13,122 bases of DNA from Lachnospiraceae bacterium (GCA_003543235.1 DPJA01000019.1:1-13122), one strand, 5' to 3'; shown: positions 1 through 7,934, counted from the stretch's first letter. Translations and numbers: made by a program. Notes: a model not told the origin generated them from the letters alone.

Positions 1-1
1 T

Positions 2-313
2 GCAAATGACTTTGGAAAACTTGAATTGATAGGAAAGTCACTTACTTTTGAGGAACCAGACCATGAGTCTTTTAAGTCAATAAGATTATCTTATAAGGCT
101 CTTGATACAGGCGGGACGATGCCAGCAGTATTAAATGCATCAAATGAGGCTGCGGTAAATTTGTTTTTAAATAGGAAAATTCGCTTTTTAGATATACAAG
201 ATTTGGTTGAGCAGTGTATGAAAGGTCACAAAACAATTCAAAATGCAACGTTAAATGATATACTGAATGCAGAAACATGGGCAAAAGAAGCGGTACATAA
301 ATTATTAAATTAA
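2..313 (+). CDS. dxr: 1-deoxy-D-xylulose 5-phosphate reductoisomerase, C-terminal part (5' end outside window)
   Basis: This is the last ~103 residues of DXR (IspC), the cytosolic NADPH-dependent enzyme that turns 1-deoxy-D-xylulose 5-phosphate into 2-C-methyl-D-erythritol 4-phosphate, the committed step of the MEP isoprenoid pathway. The reading frame is open from base 2 and has no start codon of its own, so the gene is cut by the window edge; an internal TTG at 26 is not a start. The visible segment is the C-terminal part of the family: a region reading LTFEEPDHESFKSIRL, then the strongly conserved stretch GGTMPAVLNASNEAAV, then the FLDI segment and the closing helices. It ends with TAA. 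rseP and ispG follow downstream, the usual arrangement in Clostridia, and ispG belongs to the same pathway. Family assignment is firm; nothing can be said about the N-terminal NADPH-binding domain. Confidence 0.93.
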   Translation, partial: ANDFGKLELIGKSLTFEEPDHESFKSIRLSYKALDTGGTMPAVLNASNEAAVNLFLNRKIRFLDIQDLVEQCMKGHKTIQNATLNDILNAETWAKEAVHKLLN

Positions 314-324
314 AAATATATAAG

Positions 325-346
325 TTGTATTAAATATCTTATACAA
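325..346 (+). other. Weak inverted repeat after dxr
   Basis: TTGTAT (325-330) and ATACAA (341-346) form a 6-bp A/T stem with a 10-nt loop, shortly after the dxr stop. There is no GC core and no T-run after it, so it is at best a weak terminator or mRNA 3'-end stabiliser. Confidence 0.25.
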
Positions 347-347
347 A

Positions 348-427
348 AGAGTGCAGAGAAGCTCAAAAAACAATGGACAATTTACAATGCAAAATGCAAA
401 ATGCAAAAAAAAGAGCGCAGAGAAGCT
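348..427. repeat. Direct repeat pair with tandem ATGCAAA heptamers between
   Basis: AGAGTGCAGAGAAGCT (348-363) recurs as AGAGCGCAGAGAAGCT (412-427), 15 of 16 bases identical and 64 bp apart. Between them lies an A-rich segment containing three head-to-tail copies of ATGCAAA (387-407). The arrangement looks like an intergenic repeat element or its remnant rather than operon spacer. It lies upstream of the chosen rseP start, and although one frame is open through it into rseP, the translation is low-complexity and unlike any RseP N-terminus. Confidence 0.6.
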
Positions 428-435
428 TTGCCGGG

Positions 436-451
436 GTGCGGGGTGCCGCAC
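436..451 (+). other. GC-rich hairpin 1 in the dxr-rseP gap
   Basis: GTGCGG (436-441) pairs perfectly with CCGCAC (446-451) across a GGTG loop. It may be enclosed by a further GAGAAG/CTTCTC stem (420-425 with 458-463), giving a branched RNA fold. No T-run follows, so it is not a standard intrinsic terminator. Confidence 0.55.
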
Positions 452-462
452 AGCTCACTTCT

Positions 463-487
463 CACCAGCCCCCGAAGTCGGCTGGTG
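463..487 (+). other. GC-rich hairpin 2 in the dxr-rseP gap
   Basis: CACCAGCC (463-470) pairs with GGCTGGTG (480-487), an 8-bp perfect stem with a 9-nt loop. It ends 34 nt ahead of the rseP start. The block 431-490 is 42 of 60 G/C, far above the surrounding A/T-rich DNA, which suggests an inserted repeat or a structured leader. There is no T-tract after it. Confidence 0.55.
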
Positions 488-521
488 GAAATACAAAATA
501 AATTGCATCGGGGAGGAAGAA

Positions 522-1574
522 ATGTTAAGTACATTATTGATAGTAATCGAGGTTATTCTTGTATTTAGTGCGTTAATACTTATTCATGAGTTTGGACATT
601 TTATTGTTGCAAAGGCTGTAGGTATAAAGGTTCATGAATTTTCTCTTGGTATGGGGCCAAGAATAACTGGGATTAAAAGAGGAGAAACAGAGTATAATCT
701 AAGGGCGATTCCAATCGGTGGATTTATAAGACCTGAAGGTGAAGATGCTGAATCGGAGGATCCAAGGGCTTTTGGGAATAAGCCCTTATGGGCAAGAGCT
801 GCGGTTGTGGCTGCAGGCCCGATATCTAATTTTATTTTGGCATTTATAATAATCATTGCTTTATTTACCTATCTTGGAAGACCTGCAATCATTGTAGGAA
901 ATTTAACTGCAGGGATGCCTGCTGCGAGTTCAGGACTTCAGGTTGGTGATGTAATAACAAAGATAAATGATAAAAATGTCTTTTTCCCTCCTGAACTTAT
1001 TAAACAAATAAGTTCATCAAAGGATGCAAAAATTTCTATGACTGTCATAAGAAATAACAAAGAATTGAGATTCAATATTCCAAAGGTGTATTCACAAACA
1101 GAAAAGCGCTTTATGGTAGGAGTACTTCCTGTTCAAGAAGCAGCAGGTTTTGTGCAATCTAACTATTGGGAGAATTTAAAGTTATCACCCATTTACCTAG
1201 CTGCAATTGTGGATGAAATAGGTAGGGGATTAAAAGGCTTATTCACCGGTCAAGTTTCAAAGGATGAAGTTGGAGGACCAGTAAAAATAATTCAAATTAC
1301 AAGTGAAGTCGCAAAAACAGGCATTTTTAATCTATTGAATCTATTGGCGTTATTGAGTCTAAACTTAGGTATAGTTAATCTTTTCCCTATACCTGCGCTT
1401 GATGGTGGGAGACTTATATTTTTTGCTATTGAAGGTATTAGAGGAAAGCCAATTGAACAGAAAAAAGAGGCAGTAGCTCATATGGTTGGGTTTGTTTTTC
1501 TAATATCACTGATTATTTTAATAACAATTAATGATATAAAGCCATGGCTACAAAAGCTTTGGGTGTTATTCTAA
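522..1574 (+). CDS. rseP: Site-2 intramembrane zinc metalloprotease RseP/RasP family
   Basis: A 350-residue polytopic membrane protease of the S2P (M50) family. Relatives cleave anti-sigma factors and leftover signal peptides inside the membrane during regulated intramembrane proteolysis. The first membrane helix carries the zinc-binding HEFGH motif (H22, E23, H26). A second helix follows near residues 95-118, then a PDZ domain (about 120-195, including SGLQVGDVITKIND), and the third zinc ligand lies in the PALDGGR motif (D294). A last helix runs near 325-342. Length fits the family. I chose ATG 522 because GGGGAGGAAG lies just upstream and the protein then begins with the first helix. The open frame extends 57 codons further upstream, but only through repeat DNA. 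ispG starts 21 nt after the stop, so the two are probably cotranscribed. The real substrate in this organism is unknown. Confidence 0.93.
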   Translation: MLSTLLIVIEVILVFSALILIHEFGHFIVAKAVGIKVHEFSLGMGPRITGIKRGETEYNLRAIPIGGFIRPEGEDAESEDPRAFGNKPLWARAAVVAAGPISNFILAFIIIIALFTYLGRPAIIVGNLTAGMPAASSGLQVGDVITKINDKNVFFPPELIKQISSSKDAKISMTVIRNNKELRFNIPKVYSQTEKRFMVGVLPVQEAAGFVQSNYWENLKLSPIYLAAIVDEIGRGLKGLFTGQVSKDEVGGPVKIIQITSEVAKTGIFNLLNLLALLSLNLGIVNLFPIPALDGGRLIFFAIEGIRGKPIEQKKEAVAHMVGFVFLISLIILITINDIKPWLQKLWVLF

Positions 1575-1595
1575 TATTTGGGGGAGAGTACTGTA

Positions 1596-2651
1596 ATGAT
1601 TTCCATAAATAGAAAAATTACGAAAAAAGTTCGAGTAGGCAGTCTATATATAGGTGGAGATTCATCTATTACCATTCAATCTATGACAAATACTGATACA
1701 AGAGATGTTAAGGCTACTGTAGAACAGATAAAAAGGCTTGAAGATGTAGGGTGTGAGATTGTCAGAGTAGCAATACCTGATATGCAGGCTGCAGAATGTA
1801 TTAATGATATTAAAAAGCAAATTAATATACCATTGGTATGTGATATACATTTTGACCATAAATTAGCTTTAGAATGTATAAAAAGAGGAGTCGACAAGGT
1901 AAGAATTAATCCTGGAAATATAGGTGACATAGATAGAGTAAAACAGGTAGTTACGGCAGCTAAAGAAAGAGGGGTTCCAATTCGAATTGGAGTCAATTCT
2001 GGCTCTTTAGAAAAACCTTTGTTGGATAAGTATGGAGTTAGCGCTTATGCGATGGTGCAAAGTGCGCTTGGACATATAAAAATACTTGAAGACCTTGATT
2101 TTAATGATATTATCGTTTCTCTAAAGGCTAGCAATGTTCCGCTTACAGTTGAGACATATAAGGAGTTTTCAAAAGTTTCAGATTATCCTCTACATGTTGG
2201 AGTTACTGAGGCTGGCACAGTTTGGTCGGGAACAATCAAGTCTGCAGTAGGAATAGGAAGTATACTTTCTCAAGGAATTGGAGATACATTGAGGGTATCG
2301 TTAACTGGTGACCCTGTGGAGGAAATTGGTGTCGGGATTAATATTTTAAAATCGCTTAAAATCAGAAAAGATGGAATAGATTTTATCTCTTGTCCGACGT
2401 GCGGAAGAACACAAGTCGATTTAATTACCATTGCAAATGAGGTCGAAAAAAGACTTTCTCAAGTGGACAAGCCACTTAAGGTTGCAGTAATGGGCTGCGC
2501 TGTAAATGGACCTGGTGAAGCACGAGAAGCTGATATAGGCATTGCAGGAGGTAAAGGTGAGGTTATACTCTTTAAAAAAGGTGAGATAGTTAGAAAAATT
2601 CCTGAGGAAAATGCGATTGATGAATTGCTAAGAGAAATCGAGAAAATGTAA
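1596..2651 (+). CDS. ispG: 4-hydroxy-3-methylbut-2-en-1-yl diphosphate synthase (flavodoxin/ferredoxin), GcpE
   Basis: IspG is the [4Fe-4S] enzyme that reductively converts 2-C-methyl-D-erythritol 2,4-cyclodiphosphate to HMBPP, the penultimate step of the MEP pathway. The 351-residue protein starts with the family's typical RKITKKVRVGSLYIGG segment and continues as a TIM barrel (QSMTNTDT, VCDIHFDH, KVRINPGNIG). The C-terminal cluster domain has the three cysteine ligands in CPTC (C266, C269) and GCAVNGPGE (C301), with the conserved glutamate E308 as expected fourth ligand. Length is normal for the short bacterial form. ATG 1596 is preferred over an in-frame TTG at 1578, because the ribosome binding site GGGGAGAG (1580-1587) lies inside that extension. 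It sits 21 nt after rseP and 15 nt before polC. With dxr it gives this window two enzymes of one pathway. Confidence 0.96.
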   Translation: MISINRKITKKVRVGSLYIGGDSSITIQSMTNTDTRDVKATVEQIKRLEDVGCEIVRVAIPDMQAAECINDIKKQINIPLVCDIHFDHKLALECIKRGVDKVRINPGNIGDIDRVKQVVTAAKERGVPIRIGVNSGSLEKPLLDKYGVSAYAMVQSALGHIKILEDLDFNDIIVSLKASNVPLTVETYKEFSKVSDYPLHVGVTEAGTVWSGTIKSAVGIGSILSQGIGDTLRVSLTGDPVEEIGVGINILKSLKIRKDGIDFISCPTCGRTQVDLITIANEVEKRLSQVDKPLKVAVMGCAVNGPGEAREADIGIAGGKGEVILFKKGEIVRKIPEENAIDELLREIEKM

Positions 2652-2666
2652 GTAGGAGAATGTACT

Positions 2667-5600
2667 ATGGCACAGTTACAAGGTATTTTTGAATTATTCC
2701 CTGATATTGGTATAGATAACGAACTTAGGTCATATTTTAAGGATTCGGCAATATCTAATATAAATATTTATAATAAAGAAAAGAAGATTGAGATTGTTCT
2801 AGATTCTGCTTTCCTGATTCCAAGGGAAGCAGTTTTTAAAGTTTCTGAAAAGATTCAAAAGAAATATAAGCTTGATACTTTGAAAATTAAAGTTAAATAT
2901 ACAAAAATTGAAGGAACACCTGAGGAAATTCTTTTTACATATTGGGCAAGTGCAGTTGCACATTTAAAATCAACTATTCCTATAAGCAAGGCGATATTGC
3001 ATGGCGCCCAGTGGAGCGTTGATGGAAATAAATTAAATGTTAATCTTAAAACATGTGGAGCAGAATTGCTGGATTCAAAAGGCTGCTGTAGGGAAATTGA
3101 AAATCTTCTTAGTGATGAATTAGGAATTAATCTAAAGGTTGTACTGCACAATCCAAAACTCACAAAAGAAGAACAGGACCACTATGATACGCTAAAAGGC
3201 AATACTGAACTTAAGGTAATGAAAGAAACTTTAAGCAAACCGTCTGAAGTAATTGTTCAAAAAAGTGAAGTTCAAGAAACAACTCCCCTTCAAAATATTG
3301 GGCCAATTGATTTAATTCATGGAAAACATATTAAGAGCGGTGAAATAACAGGTATTTTTGGATTAAACGATGACTCGAGAAAGGTTATAGTTGAAGGTGA
3401 TATTATAAAAGTCGAAAGTAGAGAGATAACCAGTGGAAAGTTCCTCATTTCGTTTGATATTACCGATTATAAAGGAAGCATTACGGCTAAAATTTTTATA
3501 AAGCCTCAAGTATTTGAAAAAATCAATGAAAATCTAAAAGTGGGTATTAGAGTAAGAGTTCAAGGTGACGTTGTTTTTGACAAATATGTTCGTGAAGTGA
3601 TTATAATGGCAACAAATATAGTTAAGCTTGAAAAGAAAGTGCGTAAGGATAAGGCAGATCAAAAAAGATCTGAACTTCACTTACATACTAAAATGAGTGC
3701 TATGGATGGTTTGTCTTCTGTAAAAGATATTGTAAAACGCGCTGCATCTTGGGGACACAAGGCTATTGCAATCACTGATCATGGAGTTGTTCAAGCATTC
3801 CCTGATGCTTTTGATGCTGGAGAGAGTCATGGAATAAAAATAATTTATGGCGTTGAGTGTTATCTTGTTGATGATAAGGCACCTATTGTTGCTAATACTT
3901 CTGATGAAAGCCTCGATGATACATTTGTTGTATTTGATATAGAAACAACAGGGCTTCATGCTGAAAGGGATAAGATTACTGAGATTGGGGCAGTTAAAGT
4001 TTCAAAGGGTGAAATTATTGATTCTTTTAATACCTTTGTAAATCCAGGTATTCCAATTCCACACAAGATTACTGAACTCACTGGAATAACCGATCAGATG
4101 GTTGAAGATGCTCAGTCAATCGAAGAAATACTTCCAAAGTTTTTGGAGTTTGTAGGAGATGCAACTTTTGTTGCTCATAATGCAAGCTTTGATATGGGAT
4201 TTATAAGATATAATGCAAGGAATCAAGAGATTAACATTTTAAATCCTGTAGTTGATACTCTTGAGCTTTCAAGGCTACTACTTACTAATCTTAAAAAACA
4301 TAAGCTCAATATTGTTTGCGAGCACCTTGGAGTAACCTTGGAGAATCATCACAGGGCAGTTGATGATGCGAAGGCAACTGCATATGTGTTTATTAAATTT
4401 ATAGATATTCTAAAGGATAAAGGTATCGATAGCCTTCAAGATATAAACAAAAAGCTTGGAGATTCAAAGAAGCTCTCAAATATGGGTTCATACCATGCAA
4501 TAATTCTTGTAAAAGATTATAAAGGACTTAGAAACTTATATGAGTTGATTTCAATATCTCATTTGAAACATTTTTACAAAAAACCCAGAATACCTAAAAC
4601 GCTTCTGCTAGAACATAAAGAAGGTCTTATTATAGGTTCTGCATGTGAGGCGGGAGAGTTATATAGTGCAATACTTAATCATAAAGGAGACGAAGAAATA
4701 GAAAAAATAGCTGAATTTTATGATTATCTTGAAATTCAGCCGATTTCAAATAATATGTTCTTAGTTGAAAATCAGAAGGTTAAATCAGTTGAAGATTTAA
4801 AAGCTATCAATAAAAAAATTGTAGATCTAGGAGAGAAGCTTAAAAAACTAGTTGTTGCAACTTGCGATGTTCATTATTTAGATCCTGTAGATGATATTTT
4901 TAGAAGAATTCTTTTGAAGGGTCAAGGGTTTGAGGATGGAGACAAAGAGTCTTTTTTATATTTAAGAACAACAGATGAGATGCTTAGAGAATTTGCATAT
5001 TTGGGTGATGAGAAATGCTTTGAAGTGGTTGTTACAAATCCAAACAATATTGCGGATCAAATTGAAGAAATAATTCCTATTCCTAAGGAAACCTTTCCAC
5101 CTAAAATTGATGGTGCAGAAGAAGAACTCCAAAGGCTAACATTGGATAAAGCTAAAGAAATTTATGGAGACCCTATTCCACAAATTGTACAGGAAAGAAT
5201 TGATAAAGAACTTAATTCAATTATAAAAAATGGTTTTGCGGTTATGTACATAATAGCTCAGAAACTTGTTTGGAAATCATTAAATGATGGATATCTTGTA
5301 GGGTCAAGAGGGTCTGTTGGCTCATCATTAGTTGCAAATTTGAGTGGCATAACAGAGGTAAATGCGTTACCTCCTCATTATGTATGCCCAAACTGCAGAC
5401 ATTCGGAGTTTATTGTGGATGGTTCAGTAGGTTCGGGTTTTGACCTCCCTGACAAGGTTTGCCCAAAATGCGAAACTGAAATGATGGGAAACGGTCATGA
5501 TATACCTTTTGAAACCTTTCTTGGTTTTGACGGCGATAAAGAGCCGGATATAGACCTTAACTTCTCAGGAGAGTATCAGCCTGTGGCACATAAATATACA

Positions 5601-6965
5601 GAAGAATTATTTGGAGAAGGCTATGTATTTAGGGCAGGTACAATAGGTACAATTGCCGAAAAAACAGCCTATGGATTTGTGAAAAAATATCTTGAGGGAA
5701 AAGGTGTTACCACAAATAATGCAGAAATTAATAGACTGGTAATGGGATGTACAGGTGTAAAAAGAACCACAGGACAACATCCTGGAGGTGTAATGATTTT
5801 ACCCAAGGGCCACTCAATCTATGAGTTTTGTCCAATCCAGAGACCTGCAGATGATACGGGTTCTAATACAATTACAACACATTTTGATTATCATTCAATA
5901 AGTGGAAGGCTATTGAAACTTGACATATTAGGACATGATGACCCTACTGCAATTAGGATGCTTGAGGACTTGACAGGTATTGATGCAAAGAAGATAAAAA
6001 TTGGTGAAAAGAACGTAATGAAGCTTTTTACAACACCTGAACCGATGGGAATAAAGCCTGAGGATATAAATAGTGAGGTTGGGAGTTTTGCAATACCTGA
6101 GTTTGGCACAAAATTTGTTCGACAGATGCTGGTGGATACTAAGCCTACAACTATTTCAGAGCTAGTCCGTATATCTGGATTATCACACGGCACCGACGTT
6201 TGGCTCAATAATGCTCAGGAGCTTGTCAGAAATGGAGTAACAACGCTATCAGAAGTTATATCAACTAGGGATGACATCATGGTGTATCTAATATACAGGG
6301 GACTTCCTCCAAAGTCGGCTTTTAAAATTATGGAGGGAGTAAGAAAAGGTAAAGGCTTAAACGATGAGAATGAAGCCTTAATGAGAGAACATAATGTTCC
6401 TGAATGGTATATAGATTCATGTAAGAAGATAAAATATATGTTTCCGAAAGCCCATGCTGCAGCCTACGTAATGATGGGTTTTAGAATAGCATATTTTAAA
6501 CTATATTATCCAGAGGCTTTCTATGCGACTTATTTTACCGTTCGTGCTGATGAGTTCGATGCAGGAATTATGACTCACGGTGCTGAAAAAGTGCAAGTTG
6601 CAATCAAAGAAATTGAACAAAATGGAAATAATGCAACCCAAAAGGAAAAGAATATGCTAACAATTCTTGAAGTAGCAAATGAAATGTACTGTCGCGGACT
6701 AAAATTTGTACCAATTGATATTTATAAATCAGATGCAAAGAGGTTTGTTATTACTCCAGAAGGACTCTTGCCGCCGCTAAATGCGCTTCAAGGCTTAGGT
6801 GTAACTGCTGCCGAGAATATCATAAAAGCCAGGGAAGGCGGCGAGTTTATGTCAAAAGAAGACCTGAGAATTAGGGCAAAAATAAGTAAGACTGTAATTG
6901 AGATAATGGGACAAAATGGATGCCTAGAGCTGCCAGATAGTAATCAAATTAGTTTTTTTGGATGA
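2667..6965 (+). CDS. polC: DNA polymerase III PolC-type alpha subunit with built-in proofreading exonuclease
   Basis: This is the main replicative polymerase of low-GC Gram-positives, 1432 residues, the usual length. Domains in order: N-terminal domains (1 to about 220); OB fold (about 220-325, from SGEITGIFGL); PHP domain opening with ELHLH (336-340); a DEDDh 3'-5' exonuclease inserted in the PHP domain, with D424 and E426 in DIETTG, D509, H562 and D567; the rest of the PHP domain; then the C-family polymerase core. The core shows GSRGSVGSS (879-887), a four-cysteine zinc module (C907, C910, C932, C935) and the palm motif PDIDLNFSG with catalytic D961 and D963. The C-terminus ends in QISFF (1427-1431), which matches a beta-clamp binding motif. 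All catalytic residues expected are present, so it should be active. AGGAG (2654-2658) lies 8 nt before the ATG. It is tightly linked to ispG. The usual downstream neighbour rimP is absent here. Confidence 0.97.
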   Translation: MAQLQGIFELFPDIGIDNELRSYFKDSAISNINIYNKEKKIEIVLDSAFLIPREAVFKVSEKIQKKYKLDTLKIKVKYTKIEGTPEEILFTYWASAVAHLKSTIPISKAILHGAQWSVDGNKLNVNLKTCGAELLDSKGCCREIENLLSDELGINLKVVLHNPKLTKEEQDHYDTLKGNTELKVMKETLSKPSEVIVQKSEVQETTPLQNIGPIDLIHGKHIKSGEITGIFGLNDDSRKVIVEGDIIKVESREITSGKFLISFDITDYKGSITAKIFIKPQVFEKINENLKVGIRVRVQGDVVFDKYVREVIIMATNIVKLEKKVRKDKADQKRSELHLHTKMSAMDGLSSVKDIVKRAASWGHKAIAITDHGVVQAFPDAFDAGESHGIKIIYGVECYLVDDKAPIVANTSDESLDDTFVVFDIETTGLHAERDKITEIGAVKVSKGEIIDSFNTFVNPGIPIPHKITELTGITDQMVEDAQSIEEILPKFLEFVGDATFVAHNASFDMGFIRYNARNQEINILNPVVDTLELSRLLLTNLKKHKLNIVCEHLGVTLENHHRAVDDAKATAYVFIKFIDILKDKGIDSLQDINKKLGDSKKLSNMGSYHAIILVKDYKGLRNLYELISISHLKHFYKKPRIPKTLLLEHKEGLIIGSACEAGELYSAILNHKGDEEIEKIAEFYDYLEIQPISNNMFLVENQKVKSVEDLKAINKKIVDLGEKLKKLVVATCDVHYLDPVDDIFRRILLKGQGFEDGDKESFLYLRTTDEMLREFAYLGDEKCFEVVVTNPNNIADQIEEIIPIPKETFPPKIDGAEEELQRLTLDKAKEIYGDPIPQIVQERIDKELNSIIKNGFAVMYIIAQKLVWKSLNDGYLVGSRGSVGSSLVANLSGITEVNALPPHYVCPNCRHSEFIVDGSVGSGFDLPDKVCPKCETEMMGNGHDIPFETFLGFDGDKEPDIDLNFSGEYQPVAHKYTEELFGEGYVFRAGTIGTIAEKTAYGFVKKYLEGKGVTTNNAEINRLVMGCTGVKRTTGQHPGGVMILPKGHSIYEFCPIQRPADDTGSNTITTHFDYHSISGRLLKLDILGHDDPTAIRMLEDLTGIDAKKIKIGEKNVMKLFTTPEPMGIKPEDINSEVGSFAIPEFGTKFVRQMLVDTKPTTISELVRISGLSHGTDVWLNNAQELVRNGVTTLSEVISTRDDIMVYLIYRGLPPKSAFKIMEGVRKGKGLNDENEALMREHNVPEWYIDSCKKIKYMFPKAHAAAYVMMGFRIAYFKLYYPEAFYATYFTVRADEFDAGIMTHGAEKVQVAIKEIEQNGNNATQKEKNMLTILEVANEMYCRGLKFVPIDIYKSDAKRFVITPEGLLPPLNALQGLGVTAAENIIKAREGGEFMSKEDLRIRAKISKTVIEIMGQNGCLELPDSNQISFFG

Positions 6966-6993
6966 GTTCAACCCGTCCCAATATGAAATAATG

Positions 6994-7016
6994 TAGGGGC
7001 GTATTGCATACGCTCT
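6994..7016 (+). repeat. GTAGGGGCG-type hairpin repeat, copy 1
   Basis: The sequence starts GTAGGGGCG and folds into a hairpin: GCGTAT (6999-7004) with ATACGC (7008-7013) across a 3-nt loop, extended by G-C and G-T pairs to 6996/7016. It shares its GTAGGGGCG lead with the terminator hairpin after gltX. No T-run follows, so here it is probably not an efficient terminator. I recall similar short hairpin repeats beginning TAGGGGCG as common between genes in many Clostridia, but could not search. Confidence 0.6.
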
Positions 7017-7041
7017 CGAAAAAACGAGGAGGAATTGACAC

Positions 7042-7290
7042 ATGTATGACGTACCATTAAAAATTCTTTATACGAATTATAAAGGTGAAACTTCGATTAG
7101 GAATATTGTTCCGCAGGAAATTTATTTTGGCAAGACTGATTGGCACCCAAAGGAGCAGTGGCTGCTTCAGGCAACCGACGTTGACAAGGGTGCTGTGAGA
7201 ACCTTTGCGATTGAGGACATTGATTTTATTTATGGAGATAATGATGCGGAAAAGTTGGGAAAAATAAAGAGAATATTTGATGCAGAGTAG
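7042..7290 (+). CDS. Small WYL-like protein of unknown function
   Basis: An 82-residue acidic soluble protein without signal peptide or membrane segment. Its pattern (KILYTNYKGETSIRNIVPQ, then FGKTDWHPKEQWLLQATDVD, then RTFAIEDI) resembles the core of short WYL-like beta-barrel proteins that occur as stand-alone genes in many bacteria. Those have no helix-turn-helix, and their function is unestablished. WYL domains in larger proteins sense ligands and regulate transcription, but nothing here proves such a role. The start is supported by GAGGAGG (7026-7032) 9 nt upstream of ATG. It follows polC by 76 nt with no convincing terminator between, so it may be the last gene of the polC operon. A small CTCG/CGAG stem (7015-7018 with 7025-7028) overlaps the start of the ribosome binding site. 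The family call is from remembered pattern only and is moderate. Confidence 0.72.
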   Translation: MYDVPLKILYTNYKGETSIRNIVPQEIYFGKTDWHPKEQWLLQATDVDKGAVRTFAIEDIDFIYGDNDAEKLGKIKRIFDAE

Positions 7291-7327
7291 CTTAAGGTTA
7301 TTGCATTGACAGACTAAATTAAAAAAA

Positions 7328-7357
7328 TTGACACCAGAATAAAGCATGATGTATAAT
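7328..7357 (+). promoter_or_regulatory. Sigma-A promoter for the toxin-antitoxin/gltX unit
   Basis: A perfect TTGACA (7328-7333) and a perfect TATAAT (7352-7357) are separated by 18 nt and lie about 45 nt before the antitoxin start. A second TTGACA occurs at 7306-7311 but has no good -10 at the right distance. This is the strongest promoter match in the window. AbrB-type antitoxins usually autorepress, so an operator probably overlaps it. Confidence 0.8.
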
Positions 7358-7402
7358 ATATAATAAGAATGTGAGAAAATCGGAAAATGGGAGGGGATAT
7401 TA

Positions 7403-7672
7403 ATGATAACTCATTTAAGGGAGCGGTCACAAATAACATTACCGAGTGAAGTTACAAAACAATTGAATTTGAAACCAGGTGATAGCTTGGATATATCGGT
7501 TGAAGATGATAGAATAGTTGTAAAACCTGTAATAATAATTGATAAATCTCAAGCATGGTTTTGGTCAAAAGAATGGTTAGAAAAAGAAAAAGCAGCAGAA
7601 GAGGATTTGAAAAGCGGAAATGTAAACAAAGCAAAAGATGTAAATGATTTAATGAAACAATTGGAGTCATAA
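7403..7672 (+). CDS. AbrB/MazE-type antitoxin
   Basis: An 89-residue antitoxin. Residues about 3-45 form a SpoVT/AbrB-type swapped-hairpin DNA-binding domain, seen in the signature RSQITLPSEVTKQLNLKPGDSLDISVEDDRIVVKP. The C-terminal half (50-89) is charged and helical, starting with QAWFWSKEWLEKE, as expected for the segment that wraps and blocks a partner toxin. It has a strong ribosome binding site (GGGAGGGG, 7390-7397) and lies directly after a consensus promoter. Only one base separates its stop from the toxin start, which argues for translational coupling. The likely role is to neutralise the next gene's product and repress the shared promoter; this is inferred from family and gene pairing. 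A plain AbrB-type regulator is possible but less likely given the partner. Confidence 0.86.
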   Translation: MITHLRERSQITLPSEVTKQLNLKPGDSLDISVEDDRIVVKPVIIIDKSQAWFWSKEWLEKEKAAEEDLKSGNVNKAKDVNDLMKQLES

Positions 7673-7673
7673 T

Positions 7674-7934
7674 ATGGAAATCTTATTTTTAAATCGATTT
7701 AAGAAAGAGTTCAAGAACTTAAGTATGGAAGAAAAAAAGGCATTTGAAGCTAAAATGAGATTGATGAGTGAAAATCCATATCACCCATCATTAAGAATAA
7801 AGAAAATTCAAGGGAAAGAAAGTATTTTTGAATGTAGTATTACAATGGCGATTAGAATGACATGGGAATATATCAATGACAATATATATCTAAGGGTCAT
7901 TGGAGAACATGATTATACATTAAAAAATCCATAA
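7674..7934 (+). CDS. RelE/ParE-superfamily toxin
   Basis: An 86-residue basic protein of the RelE/ParE fold, whose members are usually mRNA interferases acting at the ribosome or, in the ParE branch, gyrase poisons. Visible family traits are the N-terminal helical pair (FKKEFKNLSMEEKKAFEAK), the segment HPSLRIKKIQG (37-47), the strand pattern IFECSITMAIRMTWEY with R61, and the closing IGEHDYTLKNP with H79. The basic residues and H79 are candidates for RNA contact or cleavage by analogy with YafQ/RelE, but the exact catalytic set cannot be fixed by eye. The frame is intact and full length. It begins 1 nt after the antitoxin stop, and gltX starts 19 nt after its own stop, without a terminator between. 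RelE-like toxin with AbrB-type antitoxin is the same kind of mix as YhaV-PrlF. Confidence 0.84.
   Translation: MEILFLNRFKKEFKNLSMEEKKAFEAKMRLMSENPYHPSLRIKKIQGKESIFECSITMAIRMTWEYINDNIYLRVIGEHDYTLKNP

Noticed and set aside
387..407. Three ATGCAAA units as a possible CRISPR or iteron array
   Set aside because: Units are only 7 bp, adjacent without spacers, limited to three copies and in A-rich low-complexity DNA; no replication or cas genes are nearby.
351..521. N-terminal 57-codon extension of the rseP frame
   Set aside because: It runs through repeat DNA and hairpins, translates to low-complexity sequence, and would bury the clear ribosome binding site at 511-520 and displace the first membrane helix.
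7306..7311. First TTGACA as a second promoter
   Set aside because: No acceptable -10 box lies 16-19 nt downstream; the TTGACA at 7328 has a perfect partner.
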